In this document: positions 1 to 10,794 of the stretch, piece after piece | Position numbering within the stretch: position 1 is the first letter of the stretch | How the letters are laid out: each line of letters opens with the position of its first letter | Assembly (NCBI GenBank): GCA_964006375.1 | Contig: OZ023270.1 | Location: forward strand, 74,056,082-74,120,081 | Source of the DNA: Tillus elongatus | Taxonomy: Eukaryota; Arthropoda; Insecta; Coleoptera; Cleridae | DNA: 64,000 nucleotides | Reading direction: 5' to 3' | Notes under the pieces: model-generated | The model's database searches: none | What the model saw: the letters and a program-made list of their open reading frames with translations, nothing else | What the model was told of the DNA's origin: nothing | Made by a program: the position numbers and the translations under genes

Positions 1-787
1 GTGCCGTCAAGTATTTTTCCAATCCCTTAAGGAAGAATGCAGTAACACTGGGAGGTAGAAAGGTCTCAGCGATTGGGGTAGGAGGTCATTACCTCCCACT
101 TTGGGAATATATTAATATCTACACCCCTAGTCACCGTTCATCTGGATGGAATTAAATTGAAAGCCAAACTGGCTCTATAAAGCCCAATGAGGAATGGGAG
201 GAGTACCTCCAGTCCGGTTTGTAGGAGAATCGGAACCAACACATCCTCCCCTGGCTCTTTGAAGGGCTAGGAATGTTCAATAGCACACTACACCGCCGAG
301 GCTGTAATTTTTTTCGAGCAATAACTATAACCTTGACTTTGTTTTGTTTTGTTACGTTTAAAGTTTTCAAAATTTGCCTATAATTTGCCTGCTTAGAGAT
401 AAGCTGTATGTATTCAAGAAATGAGGATATACAGAAGGTTTTGTAGTAAACATAGTATTTACGCAAATGCATTTTGTGGTAGGTTAAGTATAATATTTGG
501 AAATGGTAAGAAACAAACAAAAGATTTCAGTACATGTATAATATAAGCGCGTCTAATTAAATTTTTTTACCTTGATCGCAGTGTAGAAAACCAACCATGA
601 GCCATATAAACCAGAATTTGTTACCCATTTTATATTTTTCACTTAAGTGACCTTAGCGTGCTTAATCATTTGTGTTTTATGTTCCTTAAATATTATTCTA
701 CGTGAGAACTGTGATAACTGTAAACGTGTCAACTGTAAATAACAAATTGATGTTGATATTTTGAAGACTTTTTAAAATAAGAGGATA
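1..787. other. No gene seen; degenerate repeat sequence
   Basis: I see no supportable gene here. Around 240-310 the minus strand has a stretch (GTGTGCTATTGAACATTCC) resembling part of the tRNA-like SINE at 7110-7345, so an old SINE body is possible. Confidence 0.4.
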
Positions 788-810
788 TAATAATAATAAT
801 AATAATAATA
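788..810. repeat. (TAA)n simple repeat, probable retrotransposon 3' tail
   Basis: A short run of TAA units lies just beyond the 3' untranslated region of the minus-strand non-LTR element. On the minus strand it reads (ATT)n and probably marks that element's 3' end. Confidence 0.6.
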
Positions 811-904
811 CTAATTTATTTACTGATAATATACAATCTGGCTTTTAACAAACAATACAACAATATAACATAATTAATATTGACTTTTTTTTCCACAATC
901 AGCA

Positions 905-1205
905 AATAATAGTAAACCGACAAAGTCATAGACTGTGTGTCGGTAAACTTCAACATACATTTGCCTACCTTGTAGGTGATTGAACAGAAATGTGTCCCGA
1001 ACTAAACTCACATAGTAAACAAAAGGATGTTACCACCACATACACACTGGGAGCTACCTAAACATTCGCAATCCTATACACTCGCATACTCTCTCTCTCT
1101 CTCTCTTTCTGAAACACACACACATGCACACAAATTTTGCAAATCATTCTATTACAATTTTCAAACCAAATCCGCGGCTTTTCAAATCGACACTCGACAA
1201 CACCC
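905..1205 (-). repeat. 3' UTR copy 2 of the non-LTR element
   Basis: This segment matches 1311-1612 in order and content: GACCGACAAAGTC, the TTTGCCTACCTTGTAGGTGA block, a CT-rich run and a CACACA-rich run. It is a direct duplication of the element's 3' untranslated region. Confidence 0.75.
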
Positions 1206-1310
1206 AGTCTGATTTTTTAACAACAAATAACAATATCAACATTGAAATTTTTCTTTTCCACGGTTACCTGTTTCCCCCTTTTTATACACCACCGACAAAT
1301 AATAACTGAC

Positions 1311-1612
1311 CGACAAAGTCAGAGACTGTGCGTCGGCAAAATTCAGTATAGATTTGCCTACCTTGTAGGTGACTGACCAGAAATGCGTCCCGAATACCAA
1401 ACTCTCATTGTGAACAAAATGAAATTACCACCACATCCACCCACACAGAGAGAGCTACCTACACACATTCTCAACCCCATGCACCCGCATACTCTCTTTC
1501 TCACTCTCTCTCTCTCTTTCTCTTAAACGCACACACCCGCACACATATCCTACAAATCCTCCCATTACAACTACTAAACCAAATCGGCTGTTTTTCAAAT
1601 CGCCAATACTTT
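1311..1612 (-). repeat. 3' UTR copy 1 of the non-LTR element
   Basis: It immediately follows the RT coding remnant on the minus strand and is the partner of 905-1205. The internal CT- and CA-rich microsatellites are shared by both copies, so they predate the duplication. Confidence 0.75.
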
Positions 1613-3490
1613 GCACTAATTTTCGTGGTACTGTAAGGAGCCAAGTTTTTACCCTGTTTCTGAAAACGATCTCCGATCTTAATTTTTTTATTTCTAGTGG
1701 TAGTATGTTATACCACTTTGGCATAATAAAGGTATAATACCTATGTCCCACCGTTTTATGCACTCTAGGAACCTTCATGTACTGTTCTCTTCGCCCTCTA
1801 TACGTATGATCCACAATATCAAACTCACCCTTGTGCTTATAAATAATATGCCAAGGAAGAATATAGTACAACTGTCTCATGTCTAACACATTGGCCTCTG
1901 CGAATAACAGATCACTGGGATACGCCGAAGGTTTACCATATATAATTTTTAAGAATAGTTTGTGGATAACTTCCAAATGTTTAATATGGCTTGCCAGCAT
2001 TCCTCCCCACGCCATGATTCCATATCGAAGCAGACTTTCCACCAGAAAATATTATTTTTAGGTACTGCGTGTTAAGTTGCTTTACTTTACCAATGAGCCC
2101 CCTTAATTTGTTTACGAAATCTGCAGCATGAGAATCACAGCGTAGGTGTCTGTCTACAGTAATGCCAAGATATTTAGTGGCGTCGGCACTACAAACGATA
2201 AAACTCTGATCAACAACAAGAGGACCCATATCTTCAGTTCTATAACTCGAGAACTGTTCATATTTAGTTTTTTTCACAGTTGGCAGCCATTCTTTTACCG
2301 TTGAAATATTCCCACACTCTCCTCAGCCTCAATTTTCATATCATCCCAGTTTTTTGCAGAAAAGAATATGGCTGTATCATCAGCAAAGCTAATGATCTGG
2401 CCAGAGATTTAAACCTGGTATAAATCACTTGAATATATGTTGAATAAAATTGGTCCCAAAACCGAGCCCTGTGGGACACCACACCTAATAACCGTGCTTT
2501 CACTTAAGACGCCTCCAACATTTGTGCACTGTTTTCTATTATGCAAATAGCTTTTCATTAAGGTCAAAGGAAGTCCCCTAAAACCCACCGATTCCAGCAT
2601 TTGACAAACAACCTCATGATCAGTAGAATCAAATGCTTTCGAGATATCCACAAAGACTACCAGTGCTGGCTCAGACCTATCAACAGACTCATATACATAT
2701 TTCATCAGCTTTGCTATAGCATCCTGGGTCGACCTTCCTTCTCTAAAGCCATATTGAAACTCAGAGAGTATATTGTTTTTTGACAGATAAAAGTTTACTC
2801 GCATTGCGATAACTTTTTCTATAATTTTTGTTATTACACTCAATAGAGATATTGGCCTATAGTTACTGATACGTCCTCTATTACCACTCTTGAAAAGAGG
2901 CTTAATGACAGACACTTTAAAAATGTCTGGGAACAGACCCGTATCAATTATTCTATTTATAATGCATACCATAACATCTACTACCTCCTCTATTACTTTT
3001 TTAATAGTTCTAACAGTCAACGAATCGATTCCTGGGGCTTTTCCCAATTTTAGGTCTTCTACAATCTTTCGGACTTCGTTTGCGTCGGTATTTGCCAAGA
3101 AACTCGTGTTCATCCGATGATGCCTGTTTACCCTTGATGTCTGGTTTATTTGCTTTTGATGCCTCCCGCTAATTTACTCCCTACTTCAGTAAAATAAGTA
3201 TTAAATGCATCAGCAACATCCTTTTTACCCCTCAAAATTACCCCAAAATTTGTCTTAAACCCCTCCTAACACACGTCTCTACTTTTGCTTTGACCACTTA
3301 ATTCCCGGACAGTTTTCCACAGCACCTTTAGCTTGAAGTTCAATCCGCGTCATATAGTAATTTGCCTTTACATTTTTTATGAGGCGAGCCTAATAATTTC
3401 TATAGCTATTATAGTCACTAACCTCGTCATTAGGATGCCTTAACATGTCATGGTACTTCCTGTTCTTGGTATCTACAGATTTTACCAGCC
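1600..3490 (-). pseudogene. Reverse transcriptase pseudogene of the non-LTR element
   Basis: Four frame-broken segments together make a non-LTR RT, which would copy element RNA at a nicked chromosomal target. The longest (3113-2409) holds the fingers/palm, with GKAPGIDSLT, the NYRPISLLS block, FREGRSTQDAI, catalytic motif A as FVDISKAFDS and the GVPQGSVLGP block. The frame then shifts, and motif C appears as FADDTAIFF near 2380-2350. Segments 2277-1981 and 2042-1600 give the thumb and C-terminal region, with YLGITVDRHL and PKWYNILPLEIKK. At 3490-3113 the upstream part carries several stops. At least three frame breaks show it is dead. The product is certain at family level, the clade is not. 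Confidence 0.88.
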
Positions 3491-3527
3491 CGGCATATAC
3501 TTGGGTACTTTCAGCCGAGTCGGCAAA

Positions 3528-3680
3528 TCTGGACCAATTACCCAGCGACAAGCAAATGTTTGTAGTCACACATAAACTGAAATGTTAAAATACGTTTAAG
3601 GTGAGTCCACTAGTCTGGACCAATTACATAGAATGAAGCAAATGTTTGTTTTGTCATAAATAGACATCGAAATTGGTGAT
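3528..3680. repeat. Tandem duplication, period about 86 bp
   Basis: TCTGGACCAATTAC is followed by AAGCAAATGTTTGT twice, starting at about 3528 and 3614, with diverged sequence between. There is no coding signal. Confidence 0.6.
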
Positions 3681-3882
3681 TTTTATATAATGATTCTTGA
3701 AGTGGTGCTGTCTATGGAAAAATAATAAAGCATAAAATTACTTTAGCAACGTTTTGCATTTTTATTTTAACTGGTATACTCTCCTTCGGTTGACTAAAAT
3801 ACTTTCAGAAAATGTATACGAATTAGATCTTTTCTGTGATGTTTTGCAGCAGATCGAACTATTTCCGTCGAATATCACATTA

Positions 3883-3947
3883 CAGTATATTCTCGATTAT
3901 CCGAAATAATGGGGGGGGGGGGGGGGGTGTTGGCAAGACGGATAATT
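3883..3947. mobile_element. Possible pogo/Tigger-like terminal inverted repeat with a 17-G run
   Basis: CAGTATATTCTCGATTATCC, then a run of 17 G (3911-3927), then GACGGATAATT resembles the ends of pogo-like elements, whose termini carry ATTATCCG/CGGATAAT. No transposase or second terminus was found. Confidence 0.35.
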
Positions 3948-3970
3948 ATAAAACACAAATAATACGAACG

Positions 3971-3977
<7 letters not shown>

Positions 3978-4060
<83 letters not shown>
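3978..4060. repeat. (TA)n array
   Basis: About 83 bp of pure TA between AATAAAT and AAGTAAATT. Its flanks do not match the modules found beside most other arrays. Confidence 0.97.
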
Positions 4061-4064
<4 letters not shown>

Positions 4065-4148
4065 AAATTAATAATCAGTTACGAAGCCGTTAAGAAAGTA
4101 AATAGATTTCACTTATTAATTTTAAGTTGTTATTAACGTTCATTTTTA

Positions 4149-4884
4149 GCTATATGGGAAGCCCTTAAATATATAAAAACTATTAAACACGAAAGTTTTA
4201 TTATATTATCTGATAGTAGGAGCTGCATAGATAAGTTAAAAAATATATATGTTTAAAAAAATGTGAATATCTGACCTCCTTGATGAGTGAAACTTTATAC
4301 GAGCTTGAAATGAATGGGAAACAGATTATTTTTTGTTGGATAAAAGGACACGGTGGAATAAGAGGCAACGAAAAAGTAGATACTTTGGCAAAACAAGCCT
4401 TACTAAATAATTGCATCGCAATAGAATTCTTATGCCCAGCAAATGATATTTTAAATGAAATAAAGAAACAGCAATGGGAGAATTGGGTAAAACGATACCA
4501 AAATGGCAATAAAGGGCAATATTACAAAGAATTACAGGTGAGTCCTCTAAAAAAAAACCTTGGTTTCTAGACATGAATTTAGAGAAGAACTCTGTCAAAA
4601 CAATTTGCAGGCAACGATTTAACCATGCCTTATTTCCCACGTATTTATTAAAGATAAATATTAGAGAAAATCCTTTTTGTGAATGTAGCGAGTTAGGCGA
4701 CGCCGAGCACTTATTGTTGGGTTGTGGAAAGAATGAAAGTGTTATTAATAAATATTTAAATGTGTTATATAATATACAAGGGCTTGTGCCTCCCTTCAAC
4801 TTGAAGCATATATTACAAACAAAAAATAAAACAGTATACCAACTTCTTGTGACAATGCTCAAAGAATTGAAGATTAAAGTGTAA
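4149..4884 (+). pseudogene. RNase H and C-terminal fragment of a non-LTR retrotransposon
   Basis: Segments on the plus strand read as the C-terminal RNase H of a Jockey/I-type ORF2, which removes the RNA strand during reverse transcription. The first (4149-4255) gives AIWEALKYIK and then FIILSDSRS, carrying one catalytic Asp. After a frameshift, 4280-4570 reads IIFCWIKGHGGIRGNEKVD, containing the conserved His and Asp of the HxGxxGNExVD motif. A TAG at 4568-4570 breaks the frame, which resumes at 4573-4884 with CECSELGDAEHLLLGC, the terminal Cys/His motif of these elements. One frameshift and one in-frame stop make it a pseudogene. The upstream RT is absent. Confidence 0.85.
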
Positions 4885-5843
4885 GAATATTTGCACTGTT
4901 ATTAATATAAGGTAGATATAGTGTGAGTACATTGTAAATAGTAACATTAGATGGAAACTTAAATGTCTTTCCAAATGTGATCCTGCACTATCCGTGGTTC
5001 TCTTGTTCGTGTAAAAGTGGCCATGATAAACCCCATGCTCCAATGTGTCAGTGTTTTCCCAAATAATGAATTGGAAAAAAAAAGAAACAGAAAACAGAGA
5101 AAAGAGAAACAACTAATAACAAAAATTAAGGTAGAATAAGGTATAGAACTATCTTAAAGAATGTAAGGTAAGATTTTGGCAAAAACAAAAACTAAGCATA
5201 ATGGAAACTGATTTCTCACTTGGAGTTCCAGGTAAAAAATAATGATAATGGTGATGATAAATATAAAAATATGGTAACTTGAGCGAATGGCAGTTTGCCG
5301 CAGCCAAACCCCTAGAATTAAAAAAAAACCGTTCATGTTCTTTTGAAAATTCAATGCGTTTAAGAAATTACTTATTAATGTTATTTTGTGATATATAAAA
5401 CATGGCCTCCTTAGAAAAAAATAAGACCTAACTTTACGAAGTGTGATATTTCGATAATACTACTAGACTGTGAATTTTACGCTCTTTCCAAAAATCTAAA
5501 AATCCAATATGGCGGGCACAAGGAAAATGAAAGTTGAGGCGGGTTGCTGGATAACAAAAGAAGAAGAAACATGTCATACACGCCTTCTTATTCTTCTTAA
5601 AAAAGTGTCCCAATAATGTCACATTTTGACAGCTGTCAATTTAACCGTTTAGGATTTCCTGGGAAAAAACGAAATCCGCCATTGTCGATTTTTCGGAGAT
5701 ATTTCCAAAACCAATTGACCCATCGTAAATCTGAAGCCGGATATTGAATGTAGTAAATTTCCTCTGAAACTTTCTACATTTAACCTTTACGGTAGGTATA
5801 AAAGTAGCCGAGATCCCTGTGTAGCGAAGCGAATCTGGGACAC

Positions 5844-5845
<2 letters not shown>
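4885..5845. other. No gene seen
   Basis: There is no convincing coding sequence. Around 5625-5845 the text (TTGACAGCTGTCAATTTAAC and then a GTGTAGCGAAGCGAATCTGG stretch) looks like repeat-derived DNA leading into a TA array. Confidence 0.5.

Positions 5846-5917
<72 letters not shown>
5846..5917. repeat. (TA)n array
   Basis: Pure TA repeat of about 72 bp, with GACACAT to the left and GTTAAATAAGG to the right. The flanks are not the common modules. Confidence 0.97.
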
Positions 5918-5921
<4 letters not shown>

Positions 5922-6232
5922 AATAAGGCCCTTTTGGCTTTATGATAAAAATAAATTTATTTAAAATCAAAAAGTACAATTAAATAAGGAAGTGATTTCA
6001 GGTTACAACTAACGAACTATAAACGTTGCTAATCGTGAATAAGTAAAGAATGAATCTAAATCTAACTTAACTGATACTTATAAACTAGGATTGATTATGC
6101 GGCGGTTTCTGATTGAACTCCGTTACCGCCTGTGGTCGATGTCATTGCTGAGTGGACCCTATCGGAACGGATGTCGTGGTATTGTTGTTTTATGGTTGCC
6201 ATATACAGGGCGATGTAATTATACTGGGTGAC

Positions 6233-6240
<8 letters not shown>
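5918..6240. other. No gene seen
   Basis: AT-rich spacer between two TA arrays. No motif, RNA gene or coding signal was recognised. Confidence 0.5.

Positions 6241-6288
<48 letters not shown>
6241..6288. repeat. (TA)n array
   Basis: About 48 bp of TA, followed directly by a diverged right module (AAATCTAAATTGACCTCGAATATGGATTC) that runs to about 6412. Confidence 0.97.
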
Positions 6289-6290
<2 letters not shown>

Positions 6291-6412
6291 CTAAATTGAC
6301 CTCGAATATGGATTCTAGGAGTCTTCGTGCACACACATTTGAAGAAACTTTTCGAAAGTCTCAAAGTCTTTATCTCGTCATAATCGAATTTTTTCTACTC
6401 AAATTCGCTAAA

Positions 6413-7109
6413 GACGTGTTTTTCACGAAAATTAGACAAAATCCACTAAAATGCGCAGAAAAAGATGTTTACAAAAATCCAATAAAAAGTAATTAAAAAT
6501 TATTATTTCTTGAAAAATTGCATGAAAAAATTGTACGCAAAAAAAAATTATTTAATATTTTTCACTCCCCTTAAACAATTTTTTTCGGGAAAGTTAATTA
6601 AAACATTTTTCACAAAGTTCGGTGAAAAATGTTACAACAGAGCTTTGCTAAACATTTTTTCACACAAAATTCGAAACAAACTTTTCTTTCAAGAAATTAG
6701 ATACCAGTTTTTCTTTCAAGAAAATACACTAAAAACTTTTTGTAATAAAATTCGCTGAACCAATTTCTAAATGAAAATAAATAAATTAAAGTTTCTACAA
6801 TATGATCTAAATACAAACGTAAAGACTTTGTGGCTTGTAAGCTTTTGTTTGCCTGACGATGTCGTAAACACAACCGCTTTCAGAGAATAAAACAAGCTCT
6901 CTTGAGGCCACAGAAAAAGTCTCTACATCTGCATTAAATATAGAACGGTTTCTCTAACCTAGAACAAAAACTGAAAAGCGACAAAACCGATTCTTTCATT
7001 TTTTCACGTCGGTCTATTTCCGCAACTATGGCAAATAACCGACCTCAGGCAGCAGTTTTAACCTCACTATCCTGGAAATTTTGCTGAATCCCTTCCTTTC
7101 TGTAAGAAG
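6413..7109. other. No gene seen
   Basis: Low-complexity AT-rich DNA with many short degenerate AAAATTCGCTAAA-like phrases. These suggest decayed tandem copies of the right-module hairpin (TTCGCTAAAG/TTCGTGAAAA). Confidence 0.4.
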
Positions 7110-7345
7110 AGTAGGGCTATTTAACGTGCCCAACATTGAATAGCACACCGGACCTACCTCCTAACGCCCTCTCCGAAGGGCGGAATGTGCATACATTTAA
7201 CTGGCTCAAACACAATCCCACAACCTCAGTTGATGTTAATTTACAGTATGTACTGAAAAATAATTTGAAGTTTCTACTGGGAATTGACCCAAGGACCCTT
7301 CGGTCCTGAGGCACGCGTTTTTATCCCTGTACCACCGAAGCTGCC
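7110..7345 (-). mobile_element. tRNA-derived SINE-like sequence
   Basis: On the minus strand, 7345-7275 has a box A-like GGTGGTACAGGG and, downstream, a box B-like GGGTCAATTCC. These are the internal RNA polymerase III promoter boxes of tRNA genes and SINEs. A body of about 160 bp follows. I judge it a SINE or a tRNA pseudogene. A complete cloverleaf was not demonstrated. Confidence 0.5.
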
Positions 7346-7368
7346 AAACAGTTGATAAAATTGGTATT

Positions 7369-7575
7369 AAATTAGTTGACCAGCCGCCCTATTCTTCAAA
7401 TTTAGTGCCAACGGACTATTATTTATGCCCAAAGCTCCAAAAACATTTGAAACCTAAACAATTTTCGAGACAAAACGTAGTTCTTTCGTCGAGGAGTGGT
7501 TTGAGGACCAATATAAAGAATTTTTGTAAAGGGTTTCGAATTGCTTTATGAACGTTCTGCTAAATTAAAGCCTTA
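7369..7575 (+). pseudogene. mariner transposase C-terminal fragment
   Basis: The plus strand reads LVDQPPYSSNLVPTDYYLCP, then KLQKHLKPKQFS, and after a frame change EEWFEDQYKEFL. This is the C-terminal catalytic end of a mariner transposase, in which the intact motif is PPYSPDLAPxDY with the third catalytic Asp. The Asp of the DY pair is still visible. No N-terminal part or terminal inverted repeats were found, so this is a relic. Confidence 0.85.
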
Positions 7576-7603
7576 GAGAAATATTATGTTAATTAAAAAA
7601 AAG

Positions 7604-8290
<687 letters not shown>

Positions 8291-8440
8291 AATGATACCT
8301 TTTCTATTGTAGAGGCTGAGGACTTTTTACTACTTCCTCGTAATTTTATATTTGAAGGTTAAGAAAGCTACAGATAACATATGTTGCAACTGTATTAAGC
8401 ATTCAGTGTTAAAAATAAAACACATAAAATACATACATTT

Positions 8441-8446
8441 TTTATT
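8441..8446 (-). terminator. AATAAA polyadenylation signal, gene 1
   Basis: TTTATT on the plus strand is AATAAA on the minus strand, 23 bases after the gene 1 stop codon. It fits as the cleavage/polyadenylation signal. Confidence 0.65.
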
Positions 8447-8468
8447 AGGTAAGCTCTTATACATGTTA

Positions 8469-8935
8469 TTACTTAATTTCAGGATCTTTTTCTATAGTAG
8501 CTCCAATTTCGCGTAGTTTATTTGAAAGTGTTTCTAAGTAAGGTTCTAAATTAATTTGGTACCTTGGATTACCGTTATCTAGTTTAAATATTCCGCTGTT
8601 TTCAACGAACTTGACTGCGTCATCCAAGTGCTTTTGTATATCAAAGCCTTTCACTAACGGGAAAACTTCTACGGTGGGCATTTTGAAATGTTCCATTGCT
8701 TTTAGTGTTTTATTTAAGAAATCTTTCATTTCTTCACCATTCTTTAAAGGTTCAATGAATTTCTCAATGTTACTTGTCATGGTATCCAGACTTGATGATT
8801 GCGACAAAATTGACACAAGTGTAGTCGCCATATTGGAAAACGTCATTAGTAATGAGCTTGGAGTAAAGTCTTCGAAATTTATTGGTTCGGAAATATTTCT
8901 CCAGGGATGTGAATTTGCTGGGACGCTAAGAGCTT
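8469..8935 (-). CDS. Gene 1, exon 2: small secreted protein of unknown function
   Basis: This is the last coding exon, 467 nt on the minus strand. A polypyrimidine tract and TTTTTTTTCTTCTAG acceptor end just before 8935. The exon starts in phase 1 (AA|GCT CTT AGC) and reads ALSVPANSHPWRNISEPINF and onward for 154 residues, ending EKDPEIK before TAA. With exon 1 at 18433-18481 the precursor is about 171 residues and the junction codon is Glu. The protein is mostly amphipathic helix with a KNGEEMKDFLNKTLK segment, has no cysteine and no domain I recognise. An AATAAA lies 23 bases past the stop. A truncated duplicate of the exon sits upstream at 9308-9663. The intron would be about 9.5 kb and full of repeats. 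The splice pairing is inferred from phase and order. Confidence 0.72.
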
Positions 8936-9105
8936 CTAGAAGAAAAAAAAATTATATGGTTGAAGAAATCTCCTCATAAAACCTTCAGGAAAATTTAGAA
9001 TTTTTGTATAACCCAAGAGGGCATTTCAGATTTGCACGACAAACTTTAGTGCGCAAATCTCACTTCAAATGACAAGAAGCCATCACACAACACCTTTTAA
9101 ATATT

Positions 9106-9305
9106 CTAACGTAGTAATCGAATTTTTACACACCAGAGTTTTAAGCTGACCCTACAAACAAAATCCAAATTACCGAGATCGGCGGGTTTTTGCGGACATT
9201 GCCGAGGTCCTTCACGATTAGGGTAAATTGCATGAGAATAGTCGCGAACAATTACAATGAAATGAGCACGGGCTCCATCGTCCATGTACCAGATTTGACT
9301 CCTCA
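9106..9305 (-). pseudogene. IS630/mariner-family transposase fragment
   Basis: The minus strand reads QIWYMDDGARAHFIVIVRDY then AIYPNREGPRQCPQKP, with a few changes from the usual form. It is the middle of a DDE transposase, in which the Asp-Gly-Ala-x-x-His motif carries the second catalytic Asp. It is closely related to the copy at 10795-11170 and lies between the two copies of gene 1 exon 2. Confidence 0.8.
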
Positions 9306-9307
9306 AC

Positions 9308-9663
9308 TCAATTAAATATTCCGCTGTTTTTAACGAACCTCGCTGCGTCATCCAAACGCTTTTGAATATCAACCTCTTTCACTAACGGGAAATGTTCTAC
9401 AATGGGTATTTTGAAATGTTCCATTGCTTTTAGTGTTTTATTTAAGAAATCTTTCATTTCTTCACCATTCTTTAAAGGTTCAATGAATTTCTCAATGTTA
9501 CTTGTCATGGTATCCAGACTTGATGATTGCGACAAAATTGACACAAGTGTAGTCGCCATATTGGAAAACGTCATTAGTAATGAGCTTGGAGTAAAGTCTT
9601 CGAAATTTATTGGTTCGGAAATATTTCTCCAGGAATGTGAATTTGCTGGGACGCTAAGAGCTT
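9308..9663 (-). pseudogene. Truncated tandem duplicate of gene 1 exon 2
   Basis: This is a second copy of the gene 1 last exon. It has its own acceptor (ATTTTTCTAG before 9663) and the same phase-1 start. It reads ALSVPANSHSWRNISEPINF and then stays nearly identical to the first copy through FIEPLKNGEEMKDFLNKTLK. It diverges at HFKIPIVEHFPLVKEVD and stops early after NSGIFN, where the sequence passes into the transposase fragment at 9305. About 37 C-terminal residues are lost. It could still be spliced as an alternative last exon, but no polyadenylation signal close behind it was recognised. The central part is almost unchanged, so the duplication is recent. Confidence 0.7.
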
Positions 9664-9847
9664 CTAGAAAAATAAAATATGGTAGAAGAAATCCCGTCAT
9701 AAAACCTTTAGGAAAATTTAGAATTAAATTTAAAAAAATTAACTAATAGAAAGATCCCGACTTTTGAATTTGGAAAAAAAAATCAGATGCGCGCGTACTA
9801 GGACCCATATCTGGGGTCAGTTTCAATTTTTATATAGTATAGTATGT

Positions 9848-9853
9848 TTTATT
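9848..9853 (-). terminator. AATAAA polyadenylation signal after 9934-10085
   Basis: TTTATT on the plus strand reads AATAAA on the minus strand, about 80 bases after the stop at 9934. It supports the minus-strand reading of that coding end. Confidence 0.55.
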
Positions 9854-9933
9854 GATTCAAATTTTACAGTATGTTCCACAAATAACCATAAGCTTGTGCT
9901 TGCAGTTAACACAATTTCATTTCATGTTCTAAA

Positions 9934-10085
9934 CTAAACTGCATACAGACTTTGAGAATACTCCTCTGGCTTCACTGTTGGTTTTTTTAGGTGAAGGACG
10001 TAGCCAGCGCGTGAGCTAACTGGAGCAAGTGGCTCTTCGAATTCTGGAAGTTCTAGGATGTTCTTCAATGCTTCTGTGACTATAG
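9934..10085 (-). CDS. 3' coding end of a small unknown gene, minus strand
   Basis: An open stretch on the minus strand reads SSTETIVTEALKNILELPEF, then EEPLAPVSSRAGYVLHL, then KPTVKPEEYSQSLYAV and a stop at 9934. An AATAAA lies 80 bases downstream. I do not recognise the product. Related coding ends lie in the opposite orientation at 10119-10256 and 49925-49990. Coding conservation among the three (VKPE, then Lys/Glu, then a Tyr-rich end) suggests a real protein family rather than chance. Its 5' exons were not found. No clean acceptor was identified, so the exon start is uncertain, and a decayed gene fragment is possible. Confidence 0.45.
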
Positions 10086-10118
10086 TTTCGGTGCTTGACA
10101 GCATTTTCAGAAAATGAA

Positions 10119-10256
10119 ATGAAGAACATCCTGGAACTTCCAGAATTCGAAGGGCCACTTGCTCTAGTTAGCTCACGCGCTGGCTACGTCCTTCACCTTA
10201 AAAAAAAACCAACAGTGAAGCCAGAGAAGTATTCTCAAAGTCTGTATGCAGTATAG
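10119..10256 (+). pseudogene. Inverted paralogous coding end, plus strand
   Basis: ATG at 10119 opens 45 codons reading MKNILELPEFEGPLALVSSR, AGYVLHLKKK and PTVKPEKYSQSLYAV. It mirrors the minus-strand coding end at 9934-10085, so 9940-10250 forms an imperfect inverted repeat with a loop of about 30 bases. After the stop the two arms differ. The plus arm continues as GACAAGTTTCACCAAG, which is shared with 49925-50035. It is therefore better read as a paralogous fragment than a simple fold-back copy. Confidence 0.5.
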
Positions 10257-10370
10257 ACAAGTTTCACCAAGTAAAGGCAACAACAATCAATGAACTAAAC
10301 TAAAGTATCAAAATATTTTTATAAAATGTCACTTTAAAAATTTTGTTCAACGTATGTTTCTTCCTTCTGC

Positions 10371-10372
<2 letters not shown>

Positions 10373-10452
<80 letters not shown>
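10373..10452. repeat. (TA)n array
   Basis: About 80 bp of TA, followed by GTGTGTATGTATC and then an inverted left module (ATAACTCAAAAAATAAGG onward) to about 10770, which ends in ACTTACTGCGTCC. Confidence 0.97.
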
Positions 10453-10454
<2 letters not shown>

Positions 10455-10794
10455 GTGTATGTATCAACACGATAACTCAAAAAATAAGGGGCCGATTTTG
10501 ATAATATTGTGCCTTCATTTTGTAAGTGTCTTCGATAAGTTCGTTAGCCAGGAAAATCGAATCAGGGTTTCCAGAAAAATTTTTGGTTTTCTTTCGAAAA
10601 ATTTTTTATCTCCAAAAATAAAAGAACTATGGTAACACAATTTGGTACACAAGCTTATGACATTAAAAAGAAACTATATACCAAAAGTAAGATTTCTATG
10701 ATACAGGAAAAAAGTTATAAAAAATACTTGGTGTCAAATCATTTCTATGAAAATTCACTGCCATAACACACTTACTGCGTCCATACTTTTAAAT

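Larger units (their letters stand above)
790..3490 (-). mobile_element. Degenerate non-LTR retrotransposon (CR1/Jockey-like)
   Basis: The element runs on the minus strand from an ORF2 segment near 3490, through reverse transcriptase, to a 3' untranslated region and an (ATT)n tail near 790. No endonuclease domain is seen, so it is 5' truncated. The 3' untranslated region is present twice (about 905-1205 and 1311-1612). Clade assignment is by the look of the RT motifs only; CR1, Jockey and related clades are all possible. Confidence 0.8.

Noticed and set aside
3911..3927. G17 run as a G-quadruplex regulatory element
   Set aside because: It is a single homopolymer inside a pogo-like terminal sequence with no gene nearby. 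Slippage is the simpler explanation.
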